A stretch of 50,640 bases of DNA from NCBI GenBank assembly GCA_002692055.1, contig NZJW01000015.1:91089-141728 (forward strand), written 5' to 3'. The notes below the pieces were generated by a model. It was not told the origin of the DNA. It saw only the letters and a program-made list of their open reading frames with translations, and did not search any database. Both the position numbers and the translations under genes were made by a program. Shown piece after piece: positions 20,464-31,206 of this stretch. The first letter of the stretch is position 1, and each line of letters opens with the position of its first letter. This DNA comes from Candidatus Pelagibacter sp. Its GTDB lineage: Bacteria; Pseudomonadota; Alphaproteobacteria; Pelagibacterales; Pelagibacteraceae.

Positions 20464-20847
20464 TCAAATACATCTTTTTAACCATATATCGTAGTTTGGG
20501 TGCTCAATTTCATTTATCGTTGAATTTGAAACAAACATCCAATTATTAAATAAAAAAACACTATCTTTTGACTTATCTTTTTTATCTTTAATTTGAATTA
20601 AAGCTGACGTTTCTAAAAACCCTTTTCTTTTATCTAAAATACATTTATCAACAAAAATTTCAAAATCTTTGACATTATTTAAAGTTTTTATTTTTAATTT
20701 TCTCACTGTAAGTCTTGAGGTAATTTTATCTATTATTTTTAATTCAACATAATTGCTCTCCTGATCCAAAACTTTTATTAGTTCATTAGCCATTGATTTA
20801 AAATTGTAAAATACTAAAAAAAGAAATAAAATTATTTTGGCTGCCAT
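20464..20847 (-). CDS. DUF2155 domain protein
   Basis: LKIIDKITSRLTVRKLKI...FVDKCILDK...FNNWMFVSNSTINEIEHPNYDIWLKRC matches the DUF2155 pattern. Confidence 0.7.
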   Translation of the reverse strand: MAAKIILFLFLVFYNFKSMANELIKVLDQESNYVELKIIDKITSRLTVRKLKIKTLNNVKDFEIFVDKCILDKRKGFLETSALIQIKDKKDKSKDSVFLFNNWMFVSNSTINEIEHPNYDIWLKRCI

Positions 20848-21191
20848 CTTTTATATGGTAATGTTTTTTTATGTTCAGGCTTATAAGCTTTATCTGTTCC
20901 TGTGAAATTTTTTTTGTGTTTTTTTTGCCAATAAAAATTATTAAATTTTACCTGATCAGGTGTTGTCTTAATTATTTTGTGTAACCATGAATGCCATTCC
21001 GGTGGAATCGTCGATGCATCCACCGTGCCATTATAAATAACCCATCTTTTTGTATCATTTTTGTTTTGATAATACTTATTTCCGAATTGATCTTCACCAA
21101 CAACACTACCATAAATTAAAGTTTGCAAAAAAGTTCCAAATGTTTGGCCATTCCACCAAGAAAAAATTATTGCAAAAAATTTCATTAACAC
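20832..21191 (-). CDS. NDUFA12-family NADH:ubiquinone oxidoreductase accessory subunit
   Basis: GSVVGEDQFGNKYYQNKNDTKRWVIYNGTVDASTIPPEWHSWLHK. Confidence 0.87.
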   Translation of the reverse strand: MLMKFFAIIFSWWNGQTFGTFLQTLIYGSVVGEDQFGNKYYQNKNDTKRWVIYNGTVDASTIPPEWHSWLHKIIKTTPDQVKFNNFYWQKKHKKNFTGTDKAYKPEHKKTLPYKRWQPK

Positions 21192-21277
21192 AATTAATAG
21201 TTGTTTTTTTTTAAATAGACTTATAACAAAGAGTCACTTAGATAACTAACTAATATTAACGATTCTAAGGAAAAATT

Positions 21278-22102
21278 ATGAGTAAATTTGTAGCTGAGAG
21301 TTTTTACACCTGTCTTTTTAAGATAAGTCATAAACTCAATGAGGTAAGTAATGAATCGCTTAAAGAATTGGATAAGCGAGAAGATGGAAAATTTGAAATC
21401 ATAGACATTAAGTTTAATAAAAGAAAAACGAAACCAGTTGGTGAAATTAAAAAAGAAACATCTGATCAACAAAGTGAAGATCTAAAAAGTTTAATACAAA
21501 ACAGTGTCAGTGACACTCCAAAGACAATTAAGATAGAAAATAATAGTAATTTAAAAGATAAGAATTTTAATTTTAGAAAAAGAATGCCTGATAGACGTAA
21601 AGCTTATATTCAAAAAGCTACAATCGGAGCAAATAAAGTATATTTACATATTGGTGAATACGAGGACGGCAAAATTGGTGAAATATTTATCGATACGAAT
21701 AAAGAGGGAGAATTAGTAAAGTCAATGATGAATAACTTTGCTATAGCTATTTCTCTTGGATTACAATACGGAGTCCCATTAGAAGAATATGTCGATGCAT
21801 TTATTGATACTAAATTTGAACCATCAGGAAAAGTTAATGGGAATGATAGAATTTTAAGTGCCACTTCAGTTTTAGACTATATATTTAGAGAACTTGCCAT
21901 TTCGTATCTTGGTCGAGAAGACCTGGCTCACACACCCTCAATTAAAAGAGCTGAAACAACTGAAATTTCAAGTCCTGAGGAAGTAAAATTTTTAGACGTG
22001 CTTAAAAATGTAACAAGCAAAGGTTTTGTAAGAAACCAATATAAAGAAAAACTTGTCGATTTGACTAATGTTAGGCTGAATATTAAAAGTAAAAAAGTTT
22101 AA
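21278..22102 (+). CDS. Standalone protein homologous to the C-terminal domain of class II (NrdJ) ribonucleotide reductase
   Basis: [119 protein letters not shown] closely resembles NrdJ C-termini; no catalytic barrel present. Confidence 0.8.
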   Translation: MSKFVAESFYTCLFKISHKLNEVSNESLKELDKREDGKFEIIDIKFNKRKTKPVGEIKKETSDQQSEDLKSLIQNSVSDTPKTIKIENNSNLKDKNFNFRKRMPDRRKAYIQKATIGANKVYLHIGEYEDGKIGEIFIDTNKEGELVKSMMNNFAIAISLGLQYGVPLEEYVDAFIDTKFEPSGKVNGNDRILSATSVLDYIFRELAISYLGREDLAHTPSIKRAETTEISSPEEVKFLDVLKNVTSKGFVRNQYKEKLVDLTNVRLNIKSKKV

Positions 22103-23886
22103 TCTTTTTTTAAAACTTTAATATTTAAATCTCTAAGTTGACCATTCTTAACTTCAGATGGAGCATTCATCATTAAATCTTGAGCATTTTGATTCATTGG
22201 AAACATCGTCACCTCCCTTATATTTCTCTCGTTTGCTAATAACATTATTATTCTGTCTATTCCTGGCGCTATTCCTCCGTGTGGAGGGGCTCCGTAACTT
22301 AATGCGTTTATCATTCCTGAAAATTGGTTATCTGTGTCAGTTTTTGAATAACCAGCAATTGAAAATAATTTATACATTAAATCTGGAATGTGATTTCTTA
22401 TTGCTCCAGAGGAAAGCTCAACACCATTACAAACTATATCATACTGATATGCCTTAATATTTAAAGGATTATCAAAATCTAACTTTTTCAAATCACCTTG
22501 GGGCATTGAAAAAGGATTATGACTAAAGACAATTTTTTTTGTTTTTTCATCAAATTCATACATTGGGTAATCAACTATCCAACAAAATGCAAATTTATTT
22601 TTATTGATCAAATCTAACTCTTCAGCTATCTTTTTCCTTGCTGAAGATAATATTTTTTCAACCTCGGTTTTTGATCCACATGCAAAAAAAATACTATCAC
22701 CAATTTCTGCTTTTGTAATTTTAATTATTTCTTTTAATGCATTTTGGGAGAATAATTTTCCAACTGTACCTTTTCCAAAAATTTGACCATTCATTTCTTC
22801 AAATGAAAAGTAAGCTAATCCTGCAGCACCTTCGCTTCTGGCCCATTTATCAAGACCATCGAAAAAACTTCTTGGTTTTTCAATTGTATTCTTAGTTACA
22901 ATAGCTCTTACTATATTTCCTTTAGAAACTAATTTTTTAAAGATTTCAAACTTTACATCTTTCCTATTAAAGATATCGCTCACATCAAATATTAATAAAG
23001 GATTTCTTAAATCCGGTTTATCAGAACCATACTTAAGTAATGCTTCTTCATAGGATATTCTTGGAAATTTTTTACTGATAATTTCATTTTTTGAAAATTT
23101 GTCAAAGACTTTAATAAACAGTTTTTCTATAATATCAAAAATATCATCTTGATTTACAAAAGACATCTCAATATCAAGTTGGTAAAACTCCCCCGGACTT
23201 CTATCTGCACGTGCGTCCTCATCCCTAAAGCAAGGTGCAATTTGAAAATACTTATCAAAACCAGCAACCATAATTAATTGTTTAAATTGTTGAGGTGCCT
23301 GTGGTAAAGCATAAAACTTTCCAGGATTAAGCCTGCTCGGAACAAGAAAATCTCTTGCACCCTCTGGGCTTGATGAAGTAAGAATTGGCGTTTGAAATTC
23401 TAAAAAACCGAGTTTCTTCATTTCCTCTCTGATAAAAGAAATTACATTAGATCTTAGAATTATATTTTCATGAATTCTTTTTCTTCTTAAATCTAAAAAT
23501 CTATATTTTAATCTAATATCTTCTGAGTAATCTTCATCTAAAAAAACCGGCAACGGAAGATCTTTAGTCTCGCCTAATATTAAAAAATTATTGATTGAAA
23601 TTTCAATATCGCCAGTTTTTAAATCAGAATTTATTGTATCCGATGATCGCTCTAAGACTTTACCATCTATTTTTATTACGGTTTCTAATGAAATTTTTTC
23701 TAAGTCATAAAAGTTCTTATGTCCTTTTTCGATAACGCATTGGCTAATCCCGTAATTGTCTCTTAAATCTATGAAAAGAAGATTTCCATGATCTCTTTTT
23801 TTGTGTACCCATCCTGATAAAGATACAGCCTGATTCTTATGGTCTTTATTTAATTCTCCACATGTATGAGTTCTATAAGTTATCAT
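22099..23886 (-). CDS. aspS: Aspartyl-tRNA synthetase
   Basis: [56 protein letters not shown]-type class II motif, [15 protein letters not shown]. Confidence 0.96.
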   Translation of the reverse strand: MITYRTHTCGELNKDHKNQAVSLSGWVHKKRDHGNLLFIDLRDNYGISQCVIEKGHKNFYDLEKISLETVIKIDGKVLERSSDTINSDLKTGDIEISINNFLILGETKDLPLPVFLDEDYSEDIRLKYRFLDLRRKRIHENIILRSNVISFIREEMKKLGFLEFQTPILTSSSPEGARDFLVPSRLNPGKFYALPQAPQQFKQLIMVAGFDKYFQIAPCFRDEDARADRSPGEFYQLDIEMSFVNQDDIFDIIEKLFIKVFDKFSKNEIISKKFPRISYEEALLKYGSDKPDLRNPLLIFDVSDIFNRKDVKFEIFKKLVSKGNIVRAIVTKNTIEKPRSFFDGLDKWARSEGAAGLAYFSFEEMNGQIFGKGTVGKLFSQNALKEIIKITKAEIGDSIFFACGSKTEVEKILSSARKKIAEELDLINKNKFAFCWIVDYPMYEFDEKTKKIVFSHNPFSMPQGDLKKLDFDNPLNIKAYQYDIVCNGVELSSGAIRNHIPDLMYKLFSIAGYSKTDTDNQFSGMINALSYGAPPHGGIAPGIDRIIMLLANERNIREVTMFPMNQNAQDLMMNAPSEVKNGQLRDLNIKVLKKD

Positions 23887-23936
23887 TTAAAATAATTGCT
23901 AGTATATATAAAAAAACTAAAAAACAAGACAATATA

Positions 23937-25007
23937 ATGATCATAAATAATCAAAAAAAAATAGATTTATTTAAAAAATATTTTGTTAAAAAAAATTTTG
24001 TATGCGTGGATACTGAATTTGAAAGAAAAAAAACTTATTATTCACAGTTATCTATTATTACTATCTCTGATGGCAGAAAATTTTTTATTTTTGATATTTT
24101 GCAATATCCCTCACACATAAAAATTGTTAAGGATTTGCTAAAATCTAAGAAAAAACTAAAAATTGTACATGGTGGAAGTCAAGATATTGAAATTTTCATC
24201 AATCACAAAATAAATATAGAACCCTTTTTTGATACTCAAATCGCTGCGGGATTTTTAGGATTAGATAAAAATATTTCATATGCAAATACTGTAAATAAAT
24301 TTTGTAAAAAAAAAATAGATAAATCACATCAAAATACGAATTGGTTGAAAAGACCAATTACAAAATCACAAATCAATTATTTAAAAAAGGATGTTCTATA
24401 TCTTAAAAAAATACATACTTTACAAATTAAAACTTTAAAAAAATTTAAAAAGCTAGATTTCGTAAAAGAGGAATTTAATTTATTTCTTAAAAATATAAAA
24501 AAAAACAAAGGTATAAATGCTAAGTTTAAAAAAAAACTCGGATTTCAGATATATAAAAAGAAAGAATTTACTAATTTTTTAAAAATAAGAGACAACAAAA
24601 GTAAAATTAAAAATTTACCGAAAAATTGGATTTTAAAAGATGATGATATTATATTGATGATTAAGAAAAAAAAATTTGACTTTATAAAAAAAAATAAATT
24701 TTTTTCCGGTGAAGAAAAAAAAGACTTAATTAAATTTTTAAAGAAAATTTCTAAAACGAAATTAAGTAAAAATTATAATGAAATTGAAATCAAATGTTTA
24801 GAATTTTTTCGATATTTAGTATCAAAAAAATATTCTATTGATGCAAATTTAATAGCATCAAGATATGATTTTCAAAATTATAAAAATATAAAAAAAAACT
24901 CAAAATGGAGATACAAAATATATTATAGTTTATATGAGAAAATAATCAAAGGGAAAAAAAAGTTTATTTTAGAAAATTTTAAACCATTGAGTCAAATACC
25001 TGATTAA
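23937..25007 (+). CDS. rnd: Ribonuclease D
   Basis: FVCVDTEFERKKTYYSQLSII, IVHGGSQDIEIF, DTQIAAGFLG, YLKKDVLYL (DEDDy exonuclease); ATG at 23937 preferred. Confidence 0.87.
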   Translation: MIINNQKKIDLFKKYFVKKNFVCVDTEFERKKTYYSQLSIITISDGRKFFIFDILQYPSHIKIVKDLLKSKKKLKIVHGGSQDIEIFINHKINIEPFFDTQIAAGFLGLDKNISYANTVNKFCKKKIDKSHQNTNWLKRPITKSQINYLKKDVLYLKKIHTLQIKTLKKFKKLDFVKEEFNLFLKNIKKNKGINAKFKKKLGFQIYKKKEFTNFLKIRDNKSKIKNLPKNWILKDDDIILMIKKKKFDFIKKNKFFSGEEKKDLIKFLKKISKTKLSKNYNEIEIKCLEFFRYLVSKKYSIDANLIASRYDFQNYKNIKKNSKWRYKIYYSLYEKIIKGKKKFILENFKPLSQIPD

Positions 25008-25635
25008 TTAATTTGTAATCTATTTTTTTTTTTTTAACTATACTTAAATTATTTAATTTAGACAAAAAAGTATTTATCCTAGGATAAGACCTGTCAATTT
25101 TTTTTACTATATTTTGTATTAGTTCTTTACGAATATTGACCTGATTATCTGAAAAGTATTTAAGTATTAAAGAATAGACAAGGTTATCACTGGGGTTCTT
25201 AATTTCAAGTAAGTGAAATTGACTTAGTCTTGACTTCAAATCTTTTAACATAATAATACGCGATGTAAGTGGTATAGTTGATGATATAACTAAATATTTA
25301 TTGTGTTGTATAAAATGATTAATTAATGAGAATAATTTATTTTCGCTTATTGAAATATTATCAACAATTAATTTTTTTTTAAGAAACAGCTCTTCAAAAT
25401 TTTTTTCAAAAGCTTCTATATCATTTAAATAAAAAAAATTTTTTTTATTTTTCAAAATATGTAATAAAAAAGTTTTGCCAGATTTTTTAACACCAAATAA
25501 ATTTATTAATTTATTTTCCCAATTTGGAAATTTTAAAAAATAATCTAATATTTCTATATTTGACGAATCTTTAATAAAATTATCTTCTAAATATGTTGTA
25601 TTTGTATCAAAGTTAAAAATCTGCTGTTCAGTCAT
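24979..25635 (-). CDS. hda: Hda/HdaA-like DnaA-family ATPase
   Basis: N-terminal clamp-binding-like QQIFNF, Walker A GVKKSGKT; 218 aa; position next to DUF2066 and purM. Confidence 0.7.
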   Translation of the reverse strand: MTEQQIFNFDTNTTYLEDNFIKDSSNIEILDYFLKFPNWENKLINLFGVKKSGKTFLLHILKNKKNFFYLNDIEAFEKNFEELFLKKKLIVDNISISENKLFSLINHFIQHNKYLVISSTIPLTSRIIMLKDLKSRLSQFHLLEIKNPSDNLVYSLILKYFSDNQVNIRKELIQNIVKKIDRSYPRINTFLSKLNNLSIVKKKKIDYKLINQVFDSMV

Positions 25636-26666
25636 TTTTTTGATAAGTAAAATCTACTTCCATTTCTACTATAAACAAAACCTTCGTCATAAAAAAATTC
25701 TTTTAATTGCTCTAAAGTTCCAGAATAAATGATCTTTCCAGAATATAACTGATTAGTAATTTCAATATCTCTAATTGTATCAATATTTTTATTTTTTTTA
25801 AAAATACCTTTAATAAAACTATAATCAGATAATTTATTTAATTTATAATCAAATAATAAAGTCGTTACTTTAGCAGGTGCTAAAATCTGTATTTCCTTCC
25901 AAGAATTGTTTAAATCATATGAAACTTTTTCAAAAAAAAGATTTAGGTTGATTTGATTAAAATCAGCGAGATCATACTTCTTTGATGTTTTTAATTCATT
26001 AAATTGAGACTTAACAAAAACATTTTCTTTTTTATTTAAACTATCTGAATCAAATAAAATAAAAATATAATCTCTAACACCGTAATTACTTGCTATTTTA
26101 TCAAGTCTTGCAATCTGGTATGATCTTATATTTATATTATTTAATAATTTTATGTCTGTAAGATCTCCATTGGGTGGAAAAATATTTAATAAATTATTTG
26201 AAACTTTTCCCCAATAAAGATCAAATTTTTCTGAAGGCCAAATATCTAATTTATCATTTTTTTTATTAAGTATAATCGCTAAAATTGGATTACTTTTAAA
26301 ACCTATGTACTTAATATTTTTTTTTTTAAAAAAGGATTCAATTTTTATTTTGTCAAATTCTATTTTGCATAATAATTCATATTTATTATTTTTTTTATAT
26401 TCATTTTTAACAATAAATAATTTAAAATATTCTTGGTAGTTTTTAATTTTTCCTAAAGATTTAAAATCACTTTTAATAGTAATCGATTTTAAGAAATCAT
26501 TAAGTGATTTCTGCTTTATTTCTTTTATTACAAAATCGCGATTTTTTTTTATTTTTTCTATTGACGATATAAATACATAATTATCAACAATATAAATACT
26601 AGCGTTTGCCTTGGTAAAAAATAAGAATACAGTAAATATTAAAATTAATTTTTTAAACAAATGCAT
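25632..26666 (-). CDS. DUF2066-like exported protein
   Basis: Signal peptide; sequence layout and conserved neighbourhood hda/DUF2066/purM. Confidence 0.55.
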   Translation of the reverse strand: MHLFKKLILIFTVFLFFTKANASIYIVDNYVFISSIEKIKKNRDFVIKEIKQKSLNDFLKSITIKSDFKSLGKIKNYQEYFKLFIVKNEYKKNNKYELLCKIEFDKIKIESFFKKKNIKYIGFKSNPILAIILNKKNDKLDIWPSEKFDLYWGKVSNNLLNIFPPNGDLTDIKLLNNINIRSYQIARLDKIASNYGVRDYIFILFDSDSLNKKENVFVKSQFNELKTSKKYDLADFNQINLNLFFEKVSYDLNNSWKEIQILAPAKVTTLLFDYKLNKLSDYSFIKGIFKKNKNIDTIRDIEITNQLYSGKIIYSGTLEQLKEFFYDEGFVYSRNGSRFYLSKK

Positions 26667-27695
26667 AAAAAAAAGTTAACATATAAAAATAGTGGAGTTG
26701 ACACATCTAATACAAATAAATTGATAAAGTATATATCAAACCTGTCAAATAAAACAAAAATTAAAGGATCAAGTATACCAGGATTTAAAAATATAGGTGG
26801 TTTTGGCTCTTTGTTTGATATAAATCCATATAACTTTAAAAGTCCAATCTTGGTATCTGCAACTGATGGCGTTGGTACAAAATTAGAAATAGCAAATAAA
26901 TTAAAAAAATTTGATACTATTGGTATCGATTTAGTCGCAATGTGTGTCAATGATCTAATTGTTCAAGGTGCTAAGCCATTATTTTTTTTAGATTATATCG
27001 CCATTAGTAAAGTTAATAAAAATAAATATAAAAATATATTAAAAGGTATTTATAAAGGCTGTAAAATTTCAAATTGCTATTTATCTGGAGGAGAAACAGC
27101 TGAAATGCCAGGTATTTATCATCAAGATAAATTTGATCTTGCTGGGTTTTCAGTAGGTATAGTTGATAAAGAAAAAATATTAGATGGTAAAAAAATTAAA
27201 AATGACAATTTGCTGTTGGCGATACCTTCTTCAGGTTTGCACTCAAACGGCTTCTCTTTAGTAAGATATATTTTAAAATTGAAAAAATTTAATAATAAAA
27301 AATTGTTAAAAAAACTGTTAATACCTACAAAAATTTATGTAAATGAAATTTTGAAACTACATGAAAAAGGATTGTTAAATGGTTGTTGTAATATAACTGG
27401 CGGGGGTATTATTGAAAATCTTCCCAGAGTTTTACCAAAAAGTAAAGCTGTTGAAATTGATTTAGATAAAATAAAGACTTTAAAAATATTTAAGTTTTTA
27501 AAAAATCATAATATTTCAGATGTCGAAATGTTAAAAACTTTTAACTGTGGTGTAGGATTCTGTTTAATTATCAATAAAAATAACTTAAATAAAATTAAAA
27601 ATGTCTTTCCGCAAAAATTTAAGCCATATGTAATTGGAAAAATAATTAGCTTCAAATCAAAAAAAGTTACTCTAAATGGAAAGATTAAATTCTAA
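26661..27695 (+). CDS. purM: Phosphoribosylformylglycinamidine cyclo-ligase
   Basis: IGGFGSLFDI, SATDGVGTKLEIA, GGETAEMPGIY, NITGGGIIENLPRVLP. Confidence 0.95.
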   Translation: MHKKKLTYKNSGVDTSNTNKLIKYISNLSNKTKIKGSSIPGFKNIGGFGSLFDINPYNFKSPILVSATDGVGTKLEIANKLKKFDTIGIDLVAMCVNDLIVQGAKPLFFLDYIAISKVNKNKYKNILKGIYKGCKISNCYLSGGETAEMPGIYHQDKFDLAGFSVGIVDKEKILDGKKIKNDNLLLAIPSSGLHSNGFSLVRYILKLKKFNNKKLLKKLLIPTKIYVNEILKLHEKGLLNGCCNITGGGIIENLPRVLPKSKAVEIDLDKIKTLKIFKFLKNHNISDVEMLKTFNCGVGFCLIINKNNLNKIKNVFPQKFKPYVIGKIISFKSKKVTLNGKIKF

Positions 27696-28242
27696 AAAAA
27701 AAATTGCAGTCTTTATCTCAGGAAAAGGTTCAAATTTAAACAACCTAATAAAATATTCACAATTAAATAAAAGTTTATTTAAAATTGAACTTGTATTATC
27801 AAATAAAGCTAATGCAGGTGGTTTAAAATTTGCTGAATTGAATAAAATTAAAAATTATATTTTTGACAAAGAAATACAGCTATTTGAAAAAGGAGCTATA
27901 AAATTAATTTCAAAATTTAAGATTGATATTATTTGTCTTGCAGGATTTATGAGAATACTTTCTCCGTATTTTTTAAAAGAAGTAAAAATACCTATATTAA
28001 ATATTCACCCTTCGCTTCTACCAAAATTAAAAGGACTCAATACTCACGAAAGGGCTATAAAAGCAAAATATAAATATTCAGGATGCACAGTACACTTTGT
28101 AAACAATGAACTAGATTCTGGAAAAAAAATTGTTCAAAAAAAAATTAAAATACTAAAGAAGGACACTCCCAGATCTTTAGCTAAAAGAATACTTAAGTTA
28201 GAACACAAAGCCTATATCGAAGCTATAGAGAAAATTATTTAA
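27676..28242 (+). CDS. purN: Phosphoribosylglycinamide formyltransferase
   Basis: VFISGKGSNL, LAGFMRILSPYFL, NIHPSLLPKLKGLNTHERAI, GCTVHFV. Confidence 0.95.
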   Translation: MERLNSKKKIAVFISGKGSNLNNLIKYSQLNKSLFKIELVLSNKANAGGLKFAELNKIKNYIFDKEIQLFEKGAIKLISKFKIDIICLAGFMRILSPYFLKEVKIPILNIHPSLLPKLKGLNTHERAIKAKYKYSGCTVHFVNNELDSGKKIVQKKIKILKKDTPRSLAKRILKLEHKAYIEAIEKII

Positions 28243-28642
28243 TATTAAAAAATAGATCAATTTCAATTTGAGCGTTTTGATGGGAATCTGATCCGTGAAC
28301 TGAATTTTTATCTATTGATAACGCGTACAGATTTCGAATAGTCCCAGATTTTGCCTCTTTTGGGTTAGTCGACCCCATTAAATCTCTATTTATTTGTATT
28401 GCGTTATCACCTCTAAGAACTAAGGCTACTAATGGTCCTGAACATATATAATTACAAAGATCATTATAAAAAGGTTTTTTAGAATGAGTTGAATAAAAAT
28501 TTTTTGCAAATTCAAGATCTATATGAACTTTTTTCATTTCTTCCACAACCAAACCATTATCCTCAAATATCTGAATAATTTTACCTATTAAGTTTCTTTC
28601 GACTGCATCAGGCTTTATAAGTGACAAAGTTTTTTCACTCAT
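28235..28642 (-). CDS. ndk: Nucleoside diphosphate kinase
   Basis: EKTLSLIKPDAVERNLIG, GSTNPKEAKSGTIRNLYA, NSVHGSDS. Confidence 0.95.
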   Translation of the reverse strand: MSEKTLSLIKPDAVERNLIGKIIQIFEDNGLVVEEMKKVHIDLEFAKNFYSTHSKKPFYNDLCNYICSGPLVALVLRGDNAIQINRDLMGSTNPKEAKSGTIRNLYALSIDKNSVHGSDSHQNAQIEIDLFFNIK

Positions 28643-30095
28643 AATATTCTTCTACCAATCTATTTAAAAGTTTTACTCCGTAACCAGTTGCACCGGCAGG
28701 GATAGTTTTGGTTACTTTTTTATTCCAAGCCATACCTGCAATATCTAGATGAGCCCAAGGTGTTTTGTTTAAAATAAATCTTTGTAAAAATTGGGCTGCA
28801 GTAATTGAACCCGCCCCACCAGAGTAATTAATGTTTTGAACATCTGCAATCTGAGAATCAATTAATTTATCAAAATTTTTGTTAAGAGGTAATCTCCATG
28901 CTTTCTCATTATCTTTGTAACTTACTTTATTTATCCTATTAGCTAACTGATCATTATTGGAGAATAATCCTGCAAATTCATTACCCAATGCAATTATTAT
29001 AGCTCCAGTTAAAGTTGCTAAATTTATCATAAACTTTGGTTTAAATCTTTTTTCAGCGTAAGACAGTAAATCAGCCAAAACTAATCTTCCCTCAGCATCT
29101 GTATTGAAAATTTCAATTGATTTTCCACTATAGGATTTTACTACATCACCGGGTCTTTGCGCATTCCCATCTGGCATATTCTCAACTAATCCTATTATGC
29201 CAAACGCATTTACTTTTGCTTTTCTACTTGCCAGAGTTTTCATTAAACCGGTGACGGTACCTGCACCTGCCATATCATATTTCATCTCTTCCATAAAACG
29301 TGCAGGTTTTAATGATATTCCTCCAGTATCAAAGCATACACCTTTACCTACAAATCCTAATGGTCTAGAATTTTTCATAGCTCCATTCCATTGCATTATA
29401 GCAACATAACTTTTATTTGAACTTCCTTGACCAACACCCAAAAGTGCACGCATACCAAGTTTTTCTAATTTTTTCTCATCAAGAATTTCAATTTTTAAAC
29501 CAACTTTTTTCAATTTTTTAACCTGGTTGACAAAATTATTTGGATTTAAAATATTGGGTGGAGTTGTTACTAAATTTCTTGTTTCAGTAACTCCCGCATC
29601 AATACTTTTAGCATAGTTAAGCGCATATTTAATAAAATTTTTATTAGAGCACACTAATGTAATAGTTTTTATTTTTTTTGATTTATCTTTTTGTTTATAA
29701 TTATTAAAAGAATAATTTTTTGACATAATACCTATTAGAATATTTTGAATTATTTTTTTATTATTTTTCAAATTTTGTGGAAGAGTATCAAATAAAACTT
29801 CTATTTTATTTTTTTTAAGTGATAACGCCTCTGAAACTATAAGACCACCTAAATCTTGGTATTCATAATCAATCATTTTTTCATTTATGTTAAAAAAATA
29901 AAAGTTTTTAAATTTTGAATTATTGATTTGTGAAATAAAAGTGTAGCCTCTTTTATTTTGTGATGCTTTATTTTTAAGATCGTTAGCAGATTTGACATCA
30001 ATAAAGGATCTTAAACTCCCCAAATTAGAGTTCTTAGATACTAATATTGCTCTAAAATCAAAATTTTTACTGTATTTTGTTGAAATATTAAACAT
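28635..30095 (-). CDS. pepA: Leucyl aminopeptidase
   Basis: GFVGKGVCFDTGGISLKPA, NTDAEGRLVLADLLSYA. Confidence 0.93.
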   Translation of the reverse strand: MFNISTKYSKNFDFRAILVSKNSNLGSLRSFIDVKSANDLKNKASQNKRGYTFISQINNSKFKNFYFFNINEKMIDYEYQDLGGLIVSEALSLKKNKIEVLFDTLPQNLKNNKKIIQNILIGIMSKNYSFNNYKQKDKSKKIKTITLVCSNKNFIKYALNYAKSIDAGVTETRNLVTTPPNILNPNNFVNQVKKLKKVGLKIEILDEKKLEKLGMRALLGVGQGSSNKSYVAIMQWNGAMKNSRPLGFVGKGVCFDTGGISLKPARFMEEMKYDMAGAGTVTGLMKTLASRKAKVNAFGIIGLVENMPDGNAQRPGDVVKSYSGKSIEIFNTDAEGRLVLADLLSYAEKRFKPKFMINLATLTGAIIIALGNEFAGLFSNNDQLANRINKVSYKDNEKAWRLPLNKNFDKLIDSQIADVQNINYSGGAGSITAAQFLQRFILNKTPWAHLDIAGMAWNKKVTKTIPAGATGYGVKLLNRLVEEYYE

Positions 30096-30126
30096 TTAAA
30101 TTATGAAAAAGGTTAATACACTTTAA

Positions 30127-31206
30127 ATGCTTAAAAACAAGATATTCCAATACTTTTTTTTAGAATTTTTTAAAATATTTTTACTAATATCTTTATCTTT
30201 TTCTTTGCTAATTTGGTTTACGCAAGCGGCAAGGCTTTTGGAGTTAATTACCGAATTTGGAAATCCTGTAAATGTATACTTTAAATATTTATTATTCAGT
30301 TACCCCAAAATATTAAAAAATTTATTTTTATTAAATTTTATAATTTCAATGTTTTTTTTATTTGCAAAATTAAATGATGCAAAGGAATTTGGTATTTACT
30401 GGCTTTCAGGAATAAGTAAATTTCAGATTTACTCATTATGTATGTCGATTGGTATTGTTGTACTCTTAATGCATTTAATCTTGTCAATATTTATAGCGCC
30501 ATGGAGTTCGCATCAGGGAAGACTAGTACTTGGAGAGTCTAAATTTACTCTTATTAATGCATTAGTAAAAGAAAAAAATTTTAATTCGCCATTAAGAGGT
30601 TTGACAATTTATGTTGAAAATAATGACAAAAAAGGAAATTTAAATGGAATTTTTATATACGAAAAATCTAGAATAATTACTGCTCAAAAAGGTAGGGTGC
30701 TAACAGATGGAGAAAATTCCTATCTTGAATTATTTAATGGTACTACTCAAGAAAAAAATAATAATAAAATAAATTTTATAAATTTTAATAGTACAATTTT
30801 TGATTTTTCTAAATATCAACTTAAAAATATAAAAACTCCGAAATTCTCTGAGAGGCAAATTGGTTGGTTGTACAAAAGATTAGAAGATAAACAATTGTCT
30901 ACTGTAAAAAGAATTGATTTAAGAGTAGAAATTAATTCAAGGTTGATTAAACCTTTTTTGATTTTAATCATATCAACGTTGATATGTTTTCTACTTTTTA
31001 CAAATGAAGATAAAATAAACCAAAAAAAACTTAGAATTGTTATTTATATGCTCTCTGTTGCTCTGCTAATAATTAATCAAATAATTTTAAATTTAAGTGG
31101 AAAAAATATTAATTACACTTTTTTTTACGTATACTCATTAATTTTTTTCTTTATTTTTACCAATTATATCCTTTATAAATTTATTAAGAGTGAGTCAAAA
31201 TTGTGA
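30127..31206 (+). CDS. lptF: LPS export permease LptF
   Basis: YjgP/YjgQ-type layout with SGISKFQIY and long periplasmic loop; followed by a paralogous permease and lptD. Confidence 0.83.
   Translation: MLKNKIFQYFFLEFFKIFLLISLSFSLLIWFTQAARLLELITEFGNPVNVYFKYLLFSYPKILKNLFLLNFIISMFFLFAKLNDAKEFGIYWLSGISKFQIYSLCMSIGIVVLLMHLILSIFIAPWSSHQGRLVLGESKFTLINALVKEKNFNSPLRGLTIYVENNDKKGNLNGIFIYEKSRIITAQKGRVLTDGENSYLELFNGTTQEKNNNKINFINFNSTIFDFSKYQLKNIKTPKFSERQIGWLYKRLEDKQLSTVKRIDLRVEINSRLIKPFLILIISTLICFLLFTNEDKINQKKLRIVIYMLSVALLIINQIILNLSGKNINYTFFYVYSLIFFFIFTNYILYKFIKSESKL

Noticed and set aside
20460-20850. Loss of aat between accC and DUF2155
   Set aside because: aat often sits here in alphaproteobacteria and is absent, but it may be elsewhere in the genome; not supportable from this window.
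21221-21472. Minus-strand ORF opposite the NrdJ-C-like gene
   Set aside because: Shadow ORF; the + strand product has clear homology, this one is Phe/Leu/Ser-rich without a recognisable domain.
25022-25036. Very long T13 tract near the hda 3' end as another frameshift
   Set aside because: The reading frame continues to a plausible C-terminus (KKKKIDYKLINQVFDSMV), so there is no evidence of a lesion.
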